From assembly GCF_030067815.1 (NCBI RefSeq), contig NZ_CP125968.1, forward strand, positions 1,057,001 to 1,121,000: DNA of 64,000 bases, written 5' to 3'. A program made the translations under genes and the position numbers. This document shows, in pieces, positions 29,021-39,152 of the stretch (position 1 is its first letter; every line of letters begins with the position of its first letter). The notes under the pieces are model-generated. The model worked only from the letters and a program-made list of their open reading frames with translations, did no database searches and was not told the DNA's origin. Source of the DNA: Sporosarcina thermotolerans. GTDB taxonomy: Bacteria > Bacillota > Bacilli > Bacillales_A > Planococcaceae.

Positions 29021-29188
29021 CAACTTCCCATAGAAGCGTTGCAACTTCCCGTAGGAGTGCTTCCACTTCCCATAGAAGAGCCTCGACTTCCCATAAACGT
29101 GCTTCGACTTCCCATAGAAGTGCCACGACTTCCCGTAGAAGCGTTTCAACTTCCCATAAACGTGCCTCAACTTCCCATAGAAATACAT
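29021..29188 (+). repeat. Intergenic 21-bp tandem repeat array C (8 units)
   Basis: Eight 21-bp units of the ACTTCCCATAGAAG family lie between two convergent genes, the PH-like gene and the minus-strand YheC/D-like gene. Variants include CCCGTAGGAG and CCCATAAACG. The orientation matches arrays A, B and D. Confidence 0.9.
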
Positions 29189-29226
29189 AAACTTCAAATG
29201 CTGGTCACATTGATCTCCAATTTCTT

Positions 29227-30018
29227 TTAGCTCGACGCCATAAATTTATTCTGCATTCTTCGTATTTCAACAATTCGTTTCCAAATTGCCATATTCTCGA
29301 TTAGTGCGAATTCATCGATGCCTGGTGTAGAGTTCACTTCGAATATAAAAGGTTTCCCCTCTTGATTAATCCCGAAGTCAACACCATATTCTCTACGGGG
29401 TAAGACGGAATGGACTGCTTCAGATGCCGCGATTGCAATTTCCTTTAACTTTTTAATTGTTTCCTCCTGTTTGTTTTTTAACACAGTTTGTGATAATACT
29501 TCGGAAATAGTCACTACTTTGGCGTCCCTGTAGGGATTCGCTATCCCACTTTCAGTCCCACGGCCTTTTTTAGTATTCGCGCATGTTGCGAACATCCCGC
29601 CAACGACCCAGTCGCCCTTAAGTTTTTGAACGTGAACACGAATCGCAAAAGGTTGTCCATTAAGAGTGAAGCTTTTTATATCCTCCTGAATAATATAGAG
29701 GCCGCTTTCTCTACCCAATTTTATAAAAGGATGAAGCAGTTGCTTTATTTCGTTCACTCTTGCGAAGGTTTTTTTGACGCGTTTTCCTTGAATCGTATAC
29801 CCATTCACGAAGTAATGCCCGCCAATGCTTTTACGAATATTTACGATTGCCCTTCCTTGACCGGAAGTATCGTGTTTCACGTATACAGATTGATAACGAT
29901 TCAATAATTCGTTCAAATTATTTTCGCTGTATAAAGTGGTTTCAGGAATATGTTTTGAGACTAATGATTGTTGTTTTAATAATAAATTTTGCTCCCATTT
30001 CCCCAATGATTTCTTCAT
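29227..30018 (-). CDS. YheC/YheD-family ATP-grasp protein, spore coat-associated
   Basis: 263 residues of the YheC/D ATP-grasp group. It has the Gly-rich region DTSGQGRAIVNIRKS, nucleotide-contact residues in YIIQEDIKSF, the metal site RVHVQKLKGDWVVGGMFATC, and FIFEVNSTPGID near the C-terminus. B. subtilis homologues are endospore coat-associated. The protein is shorter than typical YheC (about 360), lacking an N-terminal extension. ATP-grasp chemistry (amide ligation) is a family inference. Confidence 0.8.
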   Translation of the reverse strand: MKKSLGKWEQNLLLKQQSLVSKHIPETTLYSENNLNELLNRYQSVYVKHDTSGQGRAIVNIRKSIGGHYFVNGYTIQGKRVKKTFARVNEIKQLLHPFIKLGRESGLYIIQEDIKSFTLNGQPFAIRVHVQKLKGDWVVGGMFATCANTKKGRGTESGIANPYRDAKVVTISEVLSQTVLKNKQEETIKKLKEIAIAASEAVHSVLPRREYGVDFGINQEGKPFIFEVNSTPGIDEFALIENMAIWKRIVEIRRMQNKFMASS

Positions 30019-30242
30019 CTATTTCCTTTCCTTTCCGTTTGTGACTGTTTGTCCTTAATCTTCTTTGCTGTGGCTATTGCAACTTCTTTATAGTGTTAGT
30101 TTATTCATGCGGAATAAATGCTTCTGGATTTTTTGGAAAGGAAGTACAAATCATCTTAACTTAGGCATAGTGGACAAACTACGACGAATATAATTCAATT
30201 GGTCGGTATTGAGTCAAAATAGAATGCTGAAGGAGAGGGATT

Positions 30243-31011
30243 ATGGCGTATACGGATAATTATGAAAGGGATACCTATGGATCATCGCTTTCTGGTTACG
30301 GAATGATTATGATCACGGCCGGTTTTTTGACAGAGAAATAAGCCATTATGAAACGGAATTGGCGCGTGCAAATCTAAATAATATTCAGCGCTTGGGTAAG
30401 GTATGGAAAAGGCGGAAAAAAAACAAGGAGATATTGGTACTTTGCTTATCGAGGCCCAACATGCTACAAGCGAATTTCACAGTCTTCTTGCATACACGAT
30501 GGATAAATCTCTACACTGTGATGTTATTATTGCGACACCAGTGTCGCTTATTGACCACATGGTACGAGAATCTGAGGAGTCCTCGAGGGTTTATAAATTA
30601 ATTGAAAGCGGTAAGATTTCGCCCTCAGATGCAATTATACACGAATGCGTTTTTTGGTTAAGGCAAATGGCAGATCATCTAGGCTATATTCTTCATTATT
30701 CGGACGTATCGAATTACGACGTGAATTTCCAAGTGATGCAGATGATGCAAAAGTTTGAGCGTCTGTATTTGCAGGCAGTCGCACTTCAAACAATGATACG
30801 TACCCCAAGGAAAGAAACTTTGCCGATTTTAACACAATTTAAGAATGTGATTATTAAAGAGGCCAAGAGTTTGGAAGCATTTAAATTAGAAATTGACGAA
30901 CTCATCAAAACATGTGCTATCGCCACGACATCCCCGCCGGATTTGTTGGAACATATAGCGAGGGAAGCCCACCATCTATGGAGAAACTTAGAGGAAGATA
31001 GAATAACATGA
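30243..31011 (+). CDS. DUF2935 ferritin-like protein (two frameshifts)
   Basis: The intended ~256-residue protein reads MAYTDNYERDTYGSSLSGYG, then after a one-base loss near 30301 HGRFFDREISHYETELARA, and after an A-run loss near 30407 KAEKKQGDIGTLLIEAQ. DUF2935 proteins are helical bundles with His/Glu residues resembling ferritin-like diiron sites (here EFHSLL, HECVFWLRQMADHLGY). AAGGAGAGGG precedes the ATG. Function unknown; homologues are common in spore formers. Confidence 0.72.
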
Positions 31012-31045
31012 TAACCTACCGTGCATCGTGACTTTCAATCTTTTA

Positions 31046-31094
31046 AATAAGAACCGATTTGAAATAATCCTCAAATAGGTTCTTATTTTGATAG
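31046..31094 (+). terminator. Bidirectional terminator
   Basis: AAATAAGAACC / GGTTCTTATTTT with paired inner ATTTGA / TCAAAT. It is shared by the DUF2935 gene and the minus-strand coat-like gene ending at 31124. Confidence 0.85.
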
Positions 31095-31123
31095 TTTGTA
31101 TTTTGGAGTCTACTACCATGTTT

Positions 31124-31627
31124 TCAACAATTAAAGTGGTGCCCATGCATAGGATACATATAACACGGATTATACCAGCAACAAGGTGTCATTATAGGCT
31201 GCTGACCACCTCCCACGCCATGCACGTGACCATGATGATAGTTGGGATTTCCTGTGTCTTGACTGTGGTTGTGATTCCACGGGAAAGTTGGTATGGCATA
31301 GACTGGACCAAAACCGTTTTTTAATTGATTTTGATCGAATAGGGCGGGATGGGTATCTTGCTGTTGCGATTGATAACCTCCTACACCTTGACCATGGCTA
31401 TAATGCGCTGGATAAGTTGGTATAGCATAGACCGGGCCAAAACCGCCTTTTAGTTGATTTTGTCCGAATAGGGCGGGGTGAGTATCTTGCTGTTCCGATT
31501 GATAACTACCCATGCTTTGGTCACTGCTCTCTAGTTCGGGAATGCTAAGATCCGGACCCACAGGACTCACTAGATAAGAAGGTGTGAAAATTTGCCCCCT
31601 AGCTCTCCTTGATTTGACATAATGCAT
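31124..31627 (-). CDS. Candidate spore coat protein with two long tandem repeats and His/Cys-rich tail
   Basis: A 167-residue protein. After a basic start (MHYVKSRRARGQIF) it carries two ~43-residue repeats sharing QQDTHPALF, QNQLK and GFGPVYAIPT, then a His/Gly/Tyr-rich tail ending PCCWYNPCYMYPMHGHHFNC. ATG 31627 follows AAAGGAG. CotD-like coat proteins show a similar composition, but I cannot name the family. The repeats are also visible at DNA level (31323-31354 and 31443-31474). Confidence 0.65.
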   Translation of the reverse strand: MHYVKSRRARGQIFTPSYLVSPVGPDLSIPELESSDQSMGSYQSEQQDTHPALFGQNQLKGGFGPVYAIPTYPAHYSHGQGVGGYQSQQQDTHPALFDQNQLKNGFGPVYAIPTFPWNHNHSQDTGNPNYHHGHVHGVGGGQQPIMTPCCWYNPCYMYPMHGHHFNC

Positions 31628-31776
31628 AATTCTCCTTTCATGGATATTAACTATTGTATTCATGCAACATCAATTTGGGGAATGTTAAGCTTTGTGCATG
31701 GAACAAAGTTTTCCACCACCCCCCCATTTTTTAAATAGTATGTTAACATGAAGGGAAATTGGGAAGGGGGAGAAAG

Positions 31777-32657
31777 ATGGCTATTTAGCTGTTCATGATT
31801 TATCGAAAGGTTATAAAAATCACCAAGTGCTTGAAAAAATTAGTCTAACGATTGATGCACCTGGAATATGGGCGTTGGTTGGTCCGAATGGGGTAGGGAA
31901 AACGACGTTTCTAAATGTTATCACAAATATTCTTCCAGCTACTTCTGGGACTGTTGAATTGGTGGGGAAGACGAATAAGGATTCATCCGTATTCAAGGAG
32001 GTTGCATTTCTTCAGGACAATACGGTTTTATTTGATTATTTATCGGGGTATGATCATCTGAAATATATATGCGATGTGCAGAAAATCCATAAAAAGAGAA
32101 TCAAAGAAGTGACAGAGTATGTCGGAATGGAAAGCTATTTGAAGAAGACGGTTGGCAACTATTCTCTTGGAATGAAACAGCATTTACTATTGGCGATGGC
32201 ACTCATTAATGAGCCGAAACTGCTACTATTGGATGAACCGTTAAATGGTTTGGATCCGACAAGTGCCATTTTAATGAGAGGAATTTTATTGGAACTTGCT
32301 GAGAAAGGAGCTACCATCCTTTTATCATCGCATAATCTATCCGAAATTGACCGCGTGACTAAACAGATCTTATTCCTGAAAGACGGGAAACTGACAGAAG
32401 TCGATATGAATAACTACGAAAATACGTACTATGAGTTTGTGCTTTCAAATCATGAACTTGCTCATCGCATGTTGACAGAGCATGGGTATGATGTTGAATT
32501 TGCTTCAGAGAGAATTCGAATTCAGTTGGGTAATGAACAATTGGACATGGTCATAGAACTCATTAAGGGTAAAGGGATTCGAATTTTGGATATCCAAAAA
32601 GAAATAACGGGATCGGAAAAACTGTATAAAGAGATCTTTTCAGAGGCCAGCTCATGA
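31777..32657 (+). CDS. ABC-2 exporter ATP-binding protein (frameshifted start)
   Basis: A ~293-residue ATPase with Walker A GPNGVGKTT, signature YSLGMKQHLLLAMAL, Walker B LLLLDEPLNGLDP and H-loop LLSSHNLSEI. ATG 31777 follows GGAAGGGGG, but a T-run at 31783-31785 is one base short. Restoring it turns the immediate TAG into AILAVHDLSKGY. The signature LGMKQ is typical of drug/bacteriocin exporters. Two permeases follow directly. Confidence 0.85.
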
Positions 32658-33753
32658 AAAAGATCTTTTTTGAGTGGAAAAAGATCACCCGTTTAAAAGT
32701 GTTTCCAATCTTTATGCAGCTCACATTCGTCTTTGTGTTCGGTCTGTTTTTCTATAACCATATGTCGCAGGATCAAATTAAAGTGAAAAGACTGAGTATT
32801 TCACGGAACTTCGTAAAGATGTCAGCCGACAGCTTCTTCAAGCGGAAGAAGAACATAAAAAGAGACCATCCATGGGTCTAAGCGGACTATTGCATTTTGG
32901 GGCGGAACTTTCAGAAGGGTTACAAAGATTAATAGGTACAATTAATAGCGGTGACTGGCGGGCGGAGTTACAGACTGAAATCGAAGTCTATGAAACCGCC
33001 ATTCAGTACACTATATACGATGGTGCGTACTTCGGAGTAAGTTTAATTGATATGGAACGAATCATTAAATTAAATGAGGAATTACTGAAAAGAAATTTAC
33101 CTAAGGAAGATTTTGATTTATCCACCCAGACATCAATCTTTATGAAAAAAGTTGTTTCATTAGTCATGAATCCTGTTGGTTTTGTCATGTTGCTTTTCGT
33201 ATTGGGACTTATTGTGACTAAAGAGTTTGATGACAATACAATACGTCAAGTATTAACCTTGCCGATGACGAGACTGGAGTATATGTTCATCAAGTTCATT
33301 ACAATCGTTTCAGGGGGTGCTCTTTGGCTAGCTCTGATTTTTGGGAGTTCGTATTTATTGGGTGAACTGTTAGGCCGAGCGGAAGGTAATATTTTTCAAT
33401 ATCCTATTTATACAAGTCAAGATACATTTATTAGTTCAGGGAAGTATTTAGTCGAGGCTGCCCTGTATAGCTTCAGCTTTATGACGTTTTCTGTTGGTTT
33501 GCTTCTATTGTTGGCGTATACATTCCGCAATACAATCGTCACGTTTTCGGCTTTGTTATTCATCATGGCTGGTGGTTGGCTTCTTACTAGTTATGGGATT
33601 CAAAATATGTCTAATCCATTCACGTATCAAATGGTCGACCAAGCCATTTTGCAAACACCACAATATTTCCCTGCCGGAATACCGGTCTTAGGAGTGGCAC
33701 TGTTGGCATTGTTAGTGGCTACAATTATGGTCAACCGAAAGCGGGGGATGTGA
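32654..33753 (+). CDS. ABC-2 exporter permease 1 (frameshifted)
   Basis: The start overlaps the ATPase stop. The N-terminus MKKIFFEWKKITRLKVFPIF includes helix 1. The frame breaks at the A-run near 32788 (four instead of five), then continues through TELRKDVSRQLLQAEEE to a C-terminal region with five to six helices (VMNPVGFVMLLFVLGLIVTKEF onward). The intended length is about 366 residues. The large extracytoplasmic loop between helices 1 and 2 fits ABC-2 permeases. Confidence 0.78.
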
Positions 33754-33754
33754 A

Positions 33755-35055
33755 GTGAAGTACTTTCTTTTTGAATGTAAAAAGATGCTCAAGAAGAAAT
33801 CGATTTGGGTAGCGGTGATTCTATCTGTCGTGGCGATAGCGGCGTTTTATTTCTTTAATTATTCCGTAGCAGAACGAGTTCATAAGACTCGAATGCTTGA
33901 TTTGGAAACAAGTCAAATCGATATTCCTGAAAAACTTGCAAAGGATCGGATAGATCTTGAAGAGGCAAAGGAGGCCGGGAAAGCGCAAAGGCTCTTGATT
34001 TAGAGCATGGCATTAGTATCTATGAAAAAATGCTTGAAGAAAAAAAGTTTTCAATGGGACAACATTATGGATGGTAATTGGGCGGCAATCTCGGAAAAGC
34101 AGTATGAACAGTTGAATTACTTTGCCGTAACCTCTAAGAGCCAGAACTTTCCTGTGCACTCGATTATGGATCAACACGTTTCGATGTTTACGGTAAGGGC
34201 ATCTGCGGAAGAGAGAAGGCTGGTGGCGGAAATAGGGGTTGAACCTATGGTGCAATGGGACAGTTTTGCCCTTATCATCCAACCATGTACGATAACCATG
34301 ACGGCAAGGTATTGGAAATGTGGGAAATGGGTACAAAACGGTACGGGAAGCAGGGATTCTATTTTTTATATCAAGTTATCCCCGCCTTCATTATTCCGTT
34401 CATTATTCTGATAGGCTGCTTTGTCTTTGGGAATAACGTTTCCTCCGAAGCGACGAAGAAAAGAAGGAGTTTGAACTTGTATGCGGTACTTCCTGTAAAA
34501 AAACGACAGCTCTTTTTTGCTAAATATTTCAGTGGTCTGTTGTTCACGGTTATTTTTGTTGTATTTATTCTGTGTGTGCCTCTGATTTCAAGTTTGTTCA
34601 CGTCTGGTGTTGGCAGCTTGCAATATCCGGTATTAATTTACGATGGGCCAGCTGAAAGCCCATTTGGGTTTGAATCAACAATATTAAATGAATGGACGGA
34701 TATGTTTCATTTTATTACTCTAAGGGAATATTTCGGTACGGTGCTTCTTTTGACGATTGTTTTGGTTGTATTCATGTTTTCAATCTATTACCTTCTGTCG
34801 CTCTTCATTAAAAGCCCGACTGTCAACGCGGCGATTTTACTTATCGTCACATTCTTCGGGATGACAGTTCTGTCAAAAGCGCCTTATAATCCATTCACCT
34901 ATGTCGATATTCATAGAGTCGTGAATCGGGAGTTTGCCGTAGTTAATTTTAACGAAGCGATTACAGTAGGTAATGGGTTAATGGTTTTAGGGATGATTGG
35001 AGTAATAGCAATTGGTCTATGTTATTTGCGATTTAGGAGATTTGTAGTTGAATAA
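33755..35055 (+). CDS. ABC-2 exporter permease 2 (at least three frameshifts)
   Basis: It starts 1 bp after permease 1 (MKYFLFECKKMLKKKSIWVAV). The frame is lost near 33985 (AAGG/CTC, one base short), near 34045 (a seven-A run) and near 34255. It then runs open through GFYFLYQVIPAFIIPFIILIG, ATKKRRSLNLYAVLPVKKRQLFFAKY and five further helices to 35055. The intended length is about 430 residues. Three breaks in one gene could mean real decay, but the pattern equals that of unrelated genes in this window. Confidence 0.7.
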
Positions 35056-35060
35056 TTATG

Positions 35061-35094
35061 TTGTGGCGTCTACCTTATTGAGGAGACGCCATTC
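35061..35094 (+). terminator. Weak terminator after the exporter
   Basis: TGGCGTCT / AGACGCCA stem with an AT-rich loop and only a short T stretch. Confidence 0.4.
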
Positions 35095-35116
35095 CGTTAT
35101 GAAAAGAGGGGGATAA

Positions 35117-35632
35117 ATGATTACTGATGTGGATAAAGGGTTCCTAAATATGGCTTTAGATGAAGCTAAGTTAGCTTTACAAGATAATACCTATCCTGTC
35201 GGAGCTGTTCTCGTTGACGAGGAATTCAATGTCATTGCAACGGGAAGAAATCGGGTTCATCCTAATAAGGACGTGTCGGCACATGCGGAAATAGAAGCAA
35301 TTCGTAATGCGGGTGAAGTTGTATTTGACGCGAAAATACATAATAAAAAATTCACCCTTTACAGTTCTTTGGAGCCATGCCCAATGTGTACGGGCGGTAT
35401 TTTATTTGCAAAGATTCAACGGGTTGTCTGGCTGTTGAATGACGATAAGGGATTTGGGGGATTTTTAAAGATGAAGGATGCTGCAATTTTCGAGGAGAAA
35501 TTCAATCGGATTGAAGTGATTGCTGAGCCGGACGAGGAATTGAAGATGAAGCAAATTGAACTTATGGATCAATGGGAGAAAAACGCTAATCATGTGGGGA
35601 ACTTGCGTAAAGTCGTATTAGCTGATATCTAA
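35117..35632 (+). CDS. Nucleoside deaminase of the CMP/dCMP-type deaminase superfamily
   Basis: A 171-residue zinc deaminase with SAHAEIEAI (zinc His and catalytic Glu) and SLEPCPMCTGGILFAKI (zinc Cys pair). It differs from TadA in the C-terminal half and resembles guanine/cytosine-type deaminases of unknown substrate. AAAGAGGGGG precedes the ATG. It lies 15 bp ahead of the AlkD-like gene, with which it is probably cotranscribed. Confidence 0.85.
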   Translation: MITDVDKGFLNMALDEAKLALQDNTYPVGAVLVDEEFNVIATGRNRVHPNKDVSAHAEIEAIRNAGEVVFDAKIHNKKFTLYSSLEPCPMCTGGILFAKIQRVVWLLNDDKGFGGFLKMKDAAIFEEKFNRIEVIAEPDEELKMKQIELMDQWEKNANHVGNLRKVVLADI

Positions 35633-35646
35633 AGGAAGTGACGTCA

Positions 35647-36321
35647 ATGAAGAAAACATGGAATCACCAAGGAATCATCGAGAAATTCCAAGCGAACCGC
35701 AATGAGAAGCAAGCTGGTCCAATGAAGGCATATATGAAAAATCATTTCCCGTTTTTAGGGATCAAAAGCCCTTTGCGCAAGGCATTGATGCGTGAGCAGT
35801 TTCTTGAATATGCATTACCAGAGCCCGAGGCACTTTTTTCAGAAGCATGGAAGCTATATGGTTTGCTGGAGCGTGAATATCAATATGCAGCAATCGGGTT
35901 GATCGATAAGATGAAGAAGCATTTGACGACGGAGGATTTTCCGGTACTTCGTCAGTTCATCGAAACAAAGTCCTGGTGGGATAGTGTGGATTCGATAGCT
36001 CCTACATTCGTCGGACAGCTTGTTAGACTTGATAGGAACTATGGTGAGAATGTAATGTTAGACTGGTCTGATGCAGATAATATGTGGACAAACCGTTCTG
36101 CAATCCTTCATCAATTGAAATTCAAAGATCAAACAGATACAGATTTGTTGTTTCGCATTGTACGGCAACATGCCGAATCAAATGAGTTTTTCATTCAAAA
36201 GGCGATTGGTTGGGCTTTGCGCGAGTATGCTAAAACGAATCCGGAAGCGGTTAGGGAATTTGTAGGTGAGACTACTTTAAAGCCATTAAGCCGTCGTGAG
36301 GCGATGAAGCACATTGGCTAA
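35647..36321 (+). CDS. DNA alkylation repair protein, AlkD-like HEAT-repeat glycosylase
   Basis: About 224 residues of alpha-helical HEAT-like repeats. It includes PFLGIKSPLRKAL, TKSWWDSVDSIAPTFVG and IQKAIGWALREYAKTNPEAVREFV, with the AlkD-type Trp/Asp active-site region (WWDSVD). Family members remove bulky or cationic 3- and 7-alkyl bases. I chose ATG 35647 over GTG 35638 because AAAGGA lies at better spacing. Confidence 0.85.
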   Translation: MKKTWNHQGIIEKFQANRNEKQAGPMKAYMKNHFPFLGIKSPLRKALMREQFLEYALPEPEALFSEAWKLYGLLEREYQYAAIGLIDKMKKHLTTEDFPVLRQFIETKSWWDSVDSIAPTFVGQLVRLDRNYGENVMLDWSDADNMWTNRSAILHQLKFKDQTDTDLLFRIVRQHAESNEFFIQKAIGWALREYAKTNPEAVREFVGETTLKPLSRREAMKHIG

Positions 36322-36386
36322 TTCCTTTATTCACTCTAATTCCTTTAAGAAATCTGGGTATACTTCTTTGAAGGAGTTGACCGAAG

Positions 36387-37090
36387 ATGACTGTTAAGAA
36401 TTCCGATCGTTTTATCGTCGCGTATAATCGGATTGAGAAATTACTTTCGGCGAAAGTGGATGAGGAGGGATATTTTCCATTTTATCGCCTTGTTGATAAA
36501 GTGAAGATTAAAAACTCTGTTGTTCGTAAATATGAAGATGATTTGCGGGAATTTGGGGATTTGCGTAATGCGATTGTTCATCATCGAACAGGGGTAGATT
36601 TTGTAATTGCTGAACCGCATGATGAAATCGTCCAACGGATCGAAGAAATCGAGGAGAAATTAGGCAATCCACTTAGTGTGGGTGCCCTTTTCGGTTGCAA
36701 AGTGCATACATTGCAATCCACAGATTCCCTATTCGCCGCCTTGGATTTAATGCATGAAAATAAGTTCAGCCAAGTACCAATTTATGAGGATGGGAAATTC
36801 AAGGGCTTGATTACAGCTGCAGGCATTACATATTGGTTAGCCGGTCAATCGACAAAAGGTTCCATTCCCGGGAAATACCGACACTTTCTTCTGTTTACAA
36901 TTATGAAAAACGGAAAGAGTCGTTTGAATTTGTCGAAAAAAACCTTTCTGTGTATGAAGCCGATGACTATTTCAAGCGGGCGATTACAAGGGGGACACGT
37001 TTGGAAGCATTGCTTATTACAGAAAACGCAGATCCAGAAGGGGAATTGATCGGGATCATAACGCCTTTTGATTTATTGAAAATAAAATGA
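36387..37090 (+). CDS. CBS-domain protein with N-terminal helical region (frameshifted)
   Basis: The intended ~234-residue protein has a helical N-terminal part (about 1-85), including DLRNAIVHHRTG, then two CBS motifs (VHTLQSTDSLFAALDLMHENKFSQVPIYEDGKFKGLIT and ENADPEGELIGIITPFDLL). The frame breaks near 36858; one more G after ACAAAAGG restores FHSREIPTLSSVYNYEKR. CBS pairs sense adenine nucleotides. GAAGGAG precedes the ATG. The partner is unknown. Confidence 0.75.
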
Positions 37091-37096
37091 GTATCA

Positions 37097-37147
37097 AAAA
37101 AACAGTAGGAGGTTCAGTTCGACACTGAATCTCCTACTGTTTTTATT
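37097..37147 (+). terminator. Bidirectional terminator
   Basis: AAACAGTAGGAG...TTCAGT pairs with ACTGAA...CTCCTACTGTTT, with A and T tracts on the two sides. It separates the convergent CBS and LysM-hydrolase genes. Confidence 0.9.
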
Positions 37148-37156
37148 TCATAAATC

Positions 37157-38302
37157 TTATTCGACTCTTTTCCGTATTGTGAAATTATCTCCAAGTAAGA
37201 GCCAATTTTGTGGGAAAGGATATCCAAGGACCCAATAACTGATGCCTCGAAGTTTATAGTCTTTTACCATATCGAATTTCGCTTGTGCACTGCGTGCATC
37301 TTCAAACCAAACTTCATGGGTGCGTCCTTCTGAATCAGTGTAACGGAAAAACGGGGCTTGAGCTGTTTCATCATATTGTATGGCTACTTGGTGTTCGATT
37401 GCTCGGCGGATCGCTTCCTGTTGGCTGAATGTTTCAGCTTCCGACCCCTGAACGAAAGGAAGAAGCCAGTCACGAGCATAAATTTGAAAACCGAACAGAA
37501 TCTTCTCTCTTGGAATGACTGTGACAGCGTAGTCAAGAACTTTTTTTATCTCATTGAGGGGTGAAATTGCTTGAGCAGGCCCCTTTCGATAGCCCCATTC
37601 ATATGTCATCAACACGACAAAGTCTACAATCCTGCCATGCGCTTCATAATCATGCGCTTCATAAAGTAAACCTTGTTGTTCACTACTTGTTTTTGGGGCA
37701 AGCGCTGATGATACCGAGTATCCTTCTGGGTGTAATCGATCAACCGCAAGTTGTAAAAACTGATTGTAATGCTCTCGGTCGGCAGGATACACATTTTCGA
37801 AATCGATGTTTAAACCTTGATAACCTTTCTCTTTCATGACAGCGAGTATATTCGTTATGACCTTTTCCTGAAGTTCACTACTTGAAAGTATAGTATGCGC
37901 AAGGTCGGACCCAGCAGTCGTTGCACTGAAATTTGTAATAGCTATTATTGGAACGACTTGTTCGGCGAAAGCGGATTTCAGCATTTCCGTATCATCGAGC
38001 GTCGTTAAGGTGCCATCCTCTTTCACACTATAAACAAATGGCATCCAATAAGTTAGGTACTGGCCGACTTCTTGAATTTCCCGAGCACCTGTTTCTCCTG
38101 TGTTAATCGTATAGGCGTTTACATCAATAACCGGCTTCGGGACGGTTGACTGGGAAACGGTCGGGATGACAAGAGCTTGCCCAATGACCAGTGCATTGGG
38201 GTTTTCCAATTGGTTCGCTTCAATTATCTGATCCATAGTAACGCCATACTGATGAGAAATTCCCCATACTGAATTACCCTGTTTAACGACATGAATTTGC
38301 AA
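37157..38302 (-). CDS. LysM plus GH18 spore cortex-lytic hydrolase (SleL/YaaH-like)
   Basis: About 381 residues with one N-terminal LysM motif (HVVKQGNSVWGISHQYGVTMDQIIEANQ...), then a GH18 barrel with the catalytic strand GLNIDFENVYP (Glu acid) and VVLMTYEWGY. SleL/YaaH N-acetylglucosaminidases degrade cortex fragments during germination. They usually carry two LysM motifs; here I see one. TTG 38302 follows AAGGAG at nine bases. There is no signal peptide, as in SleL. Confidence 0.85.
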   Translation of the reverse strand: MQIHVVKQGNSVWGISHQYGVTMDQIIEANQLENPNALVIGQALVIPTVSQSTVPKPVIDVNAYTINTGETGAREIQEVGQYLTYWMPFVYSVKEDGTLTTLDDTEMLKSAFAEQVVPIIAITNFSATTAGSDLAHTILSSSELQEKVITNILAVMKEKGYQGLNIDFENVYPADREHYNQFLQLAVDRLHPEGYSVSSALAPKTSSEQQGLLYEAHDYEAHGRIVDFVVLMTYEWGYRKGPAQAISPLNEIKKVLDYAVTVIPREKILFGFQIYARDWLLPFVQGSEAETFSQQEAIRRAIEHQVAIQYDETAQAPFFRYTDSEGRTHEVWFEDARSAQAKFDMVKDYKLRGISYWVLGYPFPQNWLLLGDNFTIRKRVE

Positions 38303-38424
38303 TTCACTTCTCTCCTTACAGTTCATCTCCTGTAGGGTATTCCAATTGAATTTGGGATGACATCATTTTCAAAGAATCCAAGCAAGATGAATGCTAAAAT
38401 GGGCATAAGAACGGGGGAATTTGA

Positions 38425-38925
38425 ATGCGGCTTGAAAGACCATCAATGAAATGGAAATCGGAACACATTGCCTATATGAAGGATTGGGATGAAGAGAAGA
38501 TCAATCCAAGCAGTTTTCGTTTGATAGAGGACCTTTCTTACGAGGATTATCTAATAGAGTTGAAGGAAAAGGAAGCAGGGCAGGACAATGGGGTACCCAA
38601 TTCGAATTACTTCCTTGTAGATGGGAACGACCGAATTATAGGAACGGTTACTATCCGGCATAGCCTAAATGATTATTTACGCAAAGTAGATGGCCATATT
38701 GGGGCTGGGATCCGTCCATCGGAACGTCGAAAAGGGTATGCGACGTTTCTTCTTTCCGAAGCTTTGAAGATAACTGATCAGTTAGGTATCAACTCTGTAT
38801 TGGTCACTTGCAATGAAGATAATATCGGTTCGGCAGCTGTCATTATAAAGAATGGCGGAGTGGAAGATGAAAGCTTTACGGAACCGCATGGCAATGTTGT
38901 GAGGAGATTTTGGATTGAACGATAG
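38425..38925 (+). CDS. GNAT-family N-acetyltransferase
   Basis: A 166-residue single GNAT domain with the acetyl-CoA loop GIRPSERRKGYATFLLSEAL and following strand NSVLVTCNEDNIGSAAVIIKNGG. It resembles the YncA/PredAcetyltransf group with unknown acceptor. The start follows GGGGGAA. It is monocistronic with its own terminator. Confidence 0.85.
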   Translation: MRLERPSMKWKSEHIAYMKDWDEEKINPSSFRLIEDLSYEDYLIELKEKEAGQDNGVPNSNYFLVDGNDRIIGTVTIRHSLNDYLRKVDGHIGAGIRPSERRKGYATFLLSEALKITDQLGINSVLVTCNEDNIGSAAVIIKNGGVEDESFTEPHGNVVRRFWIER

Positions 38926-38950
38926 TACCTACACTTGCATAAAGAAGAAA

Positions 38951-38996
38951 TGGGCAGTCGCTAACATGAATGGTTAGTCGGCTGCTTTTTATTTTT
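38951..38996 (+). terminator. Terminator after the acetyltransferase
   Basis: GGGCAGTCGCTAAC pairs with GTTAGTCGGCTGC around ATGAATG, followed by TTTTTATTTTT. Confidence 0.85.
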
Positions 38997-39074
38997 ATTC
39001 AAATATATGAATTACCATAAATGTCACATCAACTTCGACTACATCGTATGTTAGTTCATTATATTAAAATAAAA

Positions 39075-39127
39075 TTGACAAGTGTAAACTATTGTTCTAT
39101 TCTGGCGATAAGTAGTATACCGTATAC
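39075..39127 (+). promoter_or_regulatory. Promoter and probable GntR autoregulatory operator
   Basis: TTGACA (39075-39080), 17 bp and TATTCT (39098-39103) form a near-consensus promoter. GTATACCGTATAC (39115-39127) is a palindrome just after the expected start site. FCD-type GntR regulators commonly bind sites built on GTATAC, so repression by the following gene product is likely. Confidence 0.6.
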
Positions 39128-39152
39128 AGTCGACAAGAATTGAGGTGTCTGT

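Noticed and set aside
30019..30115. Short minus-strand frame (KEVAIATAKKIKDKQSQ) ending at the YheC/D-like start
   Set aside because: A stop lies three codons upstream and there is no start. It could be a frameshifted small ORF but the support is too weak.
31777..35055. ABC-2 exporter considered as a decayed bacteriocin immunity locus
   Set aside because: The breaks are single-base losses like those in housekeeping genes of this window, and no precursor peptide or modification enzyme is present.
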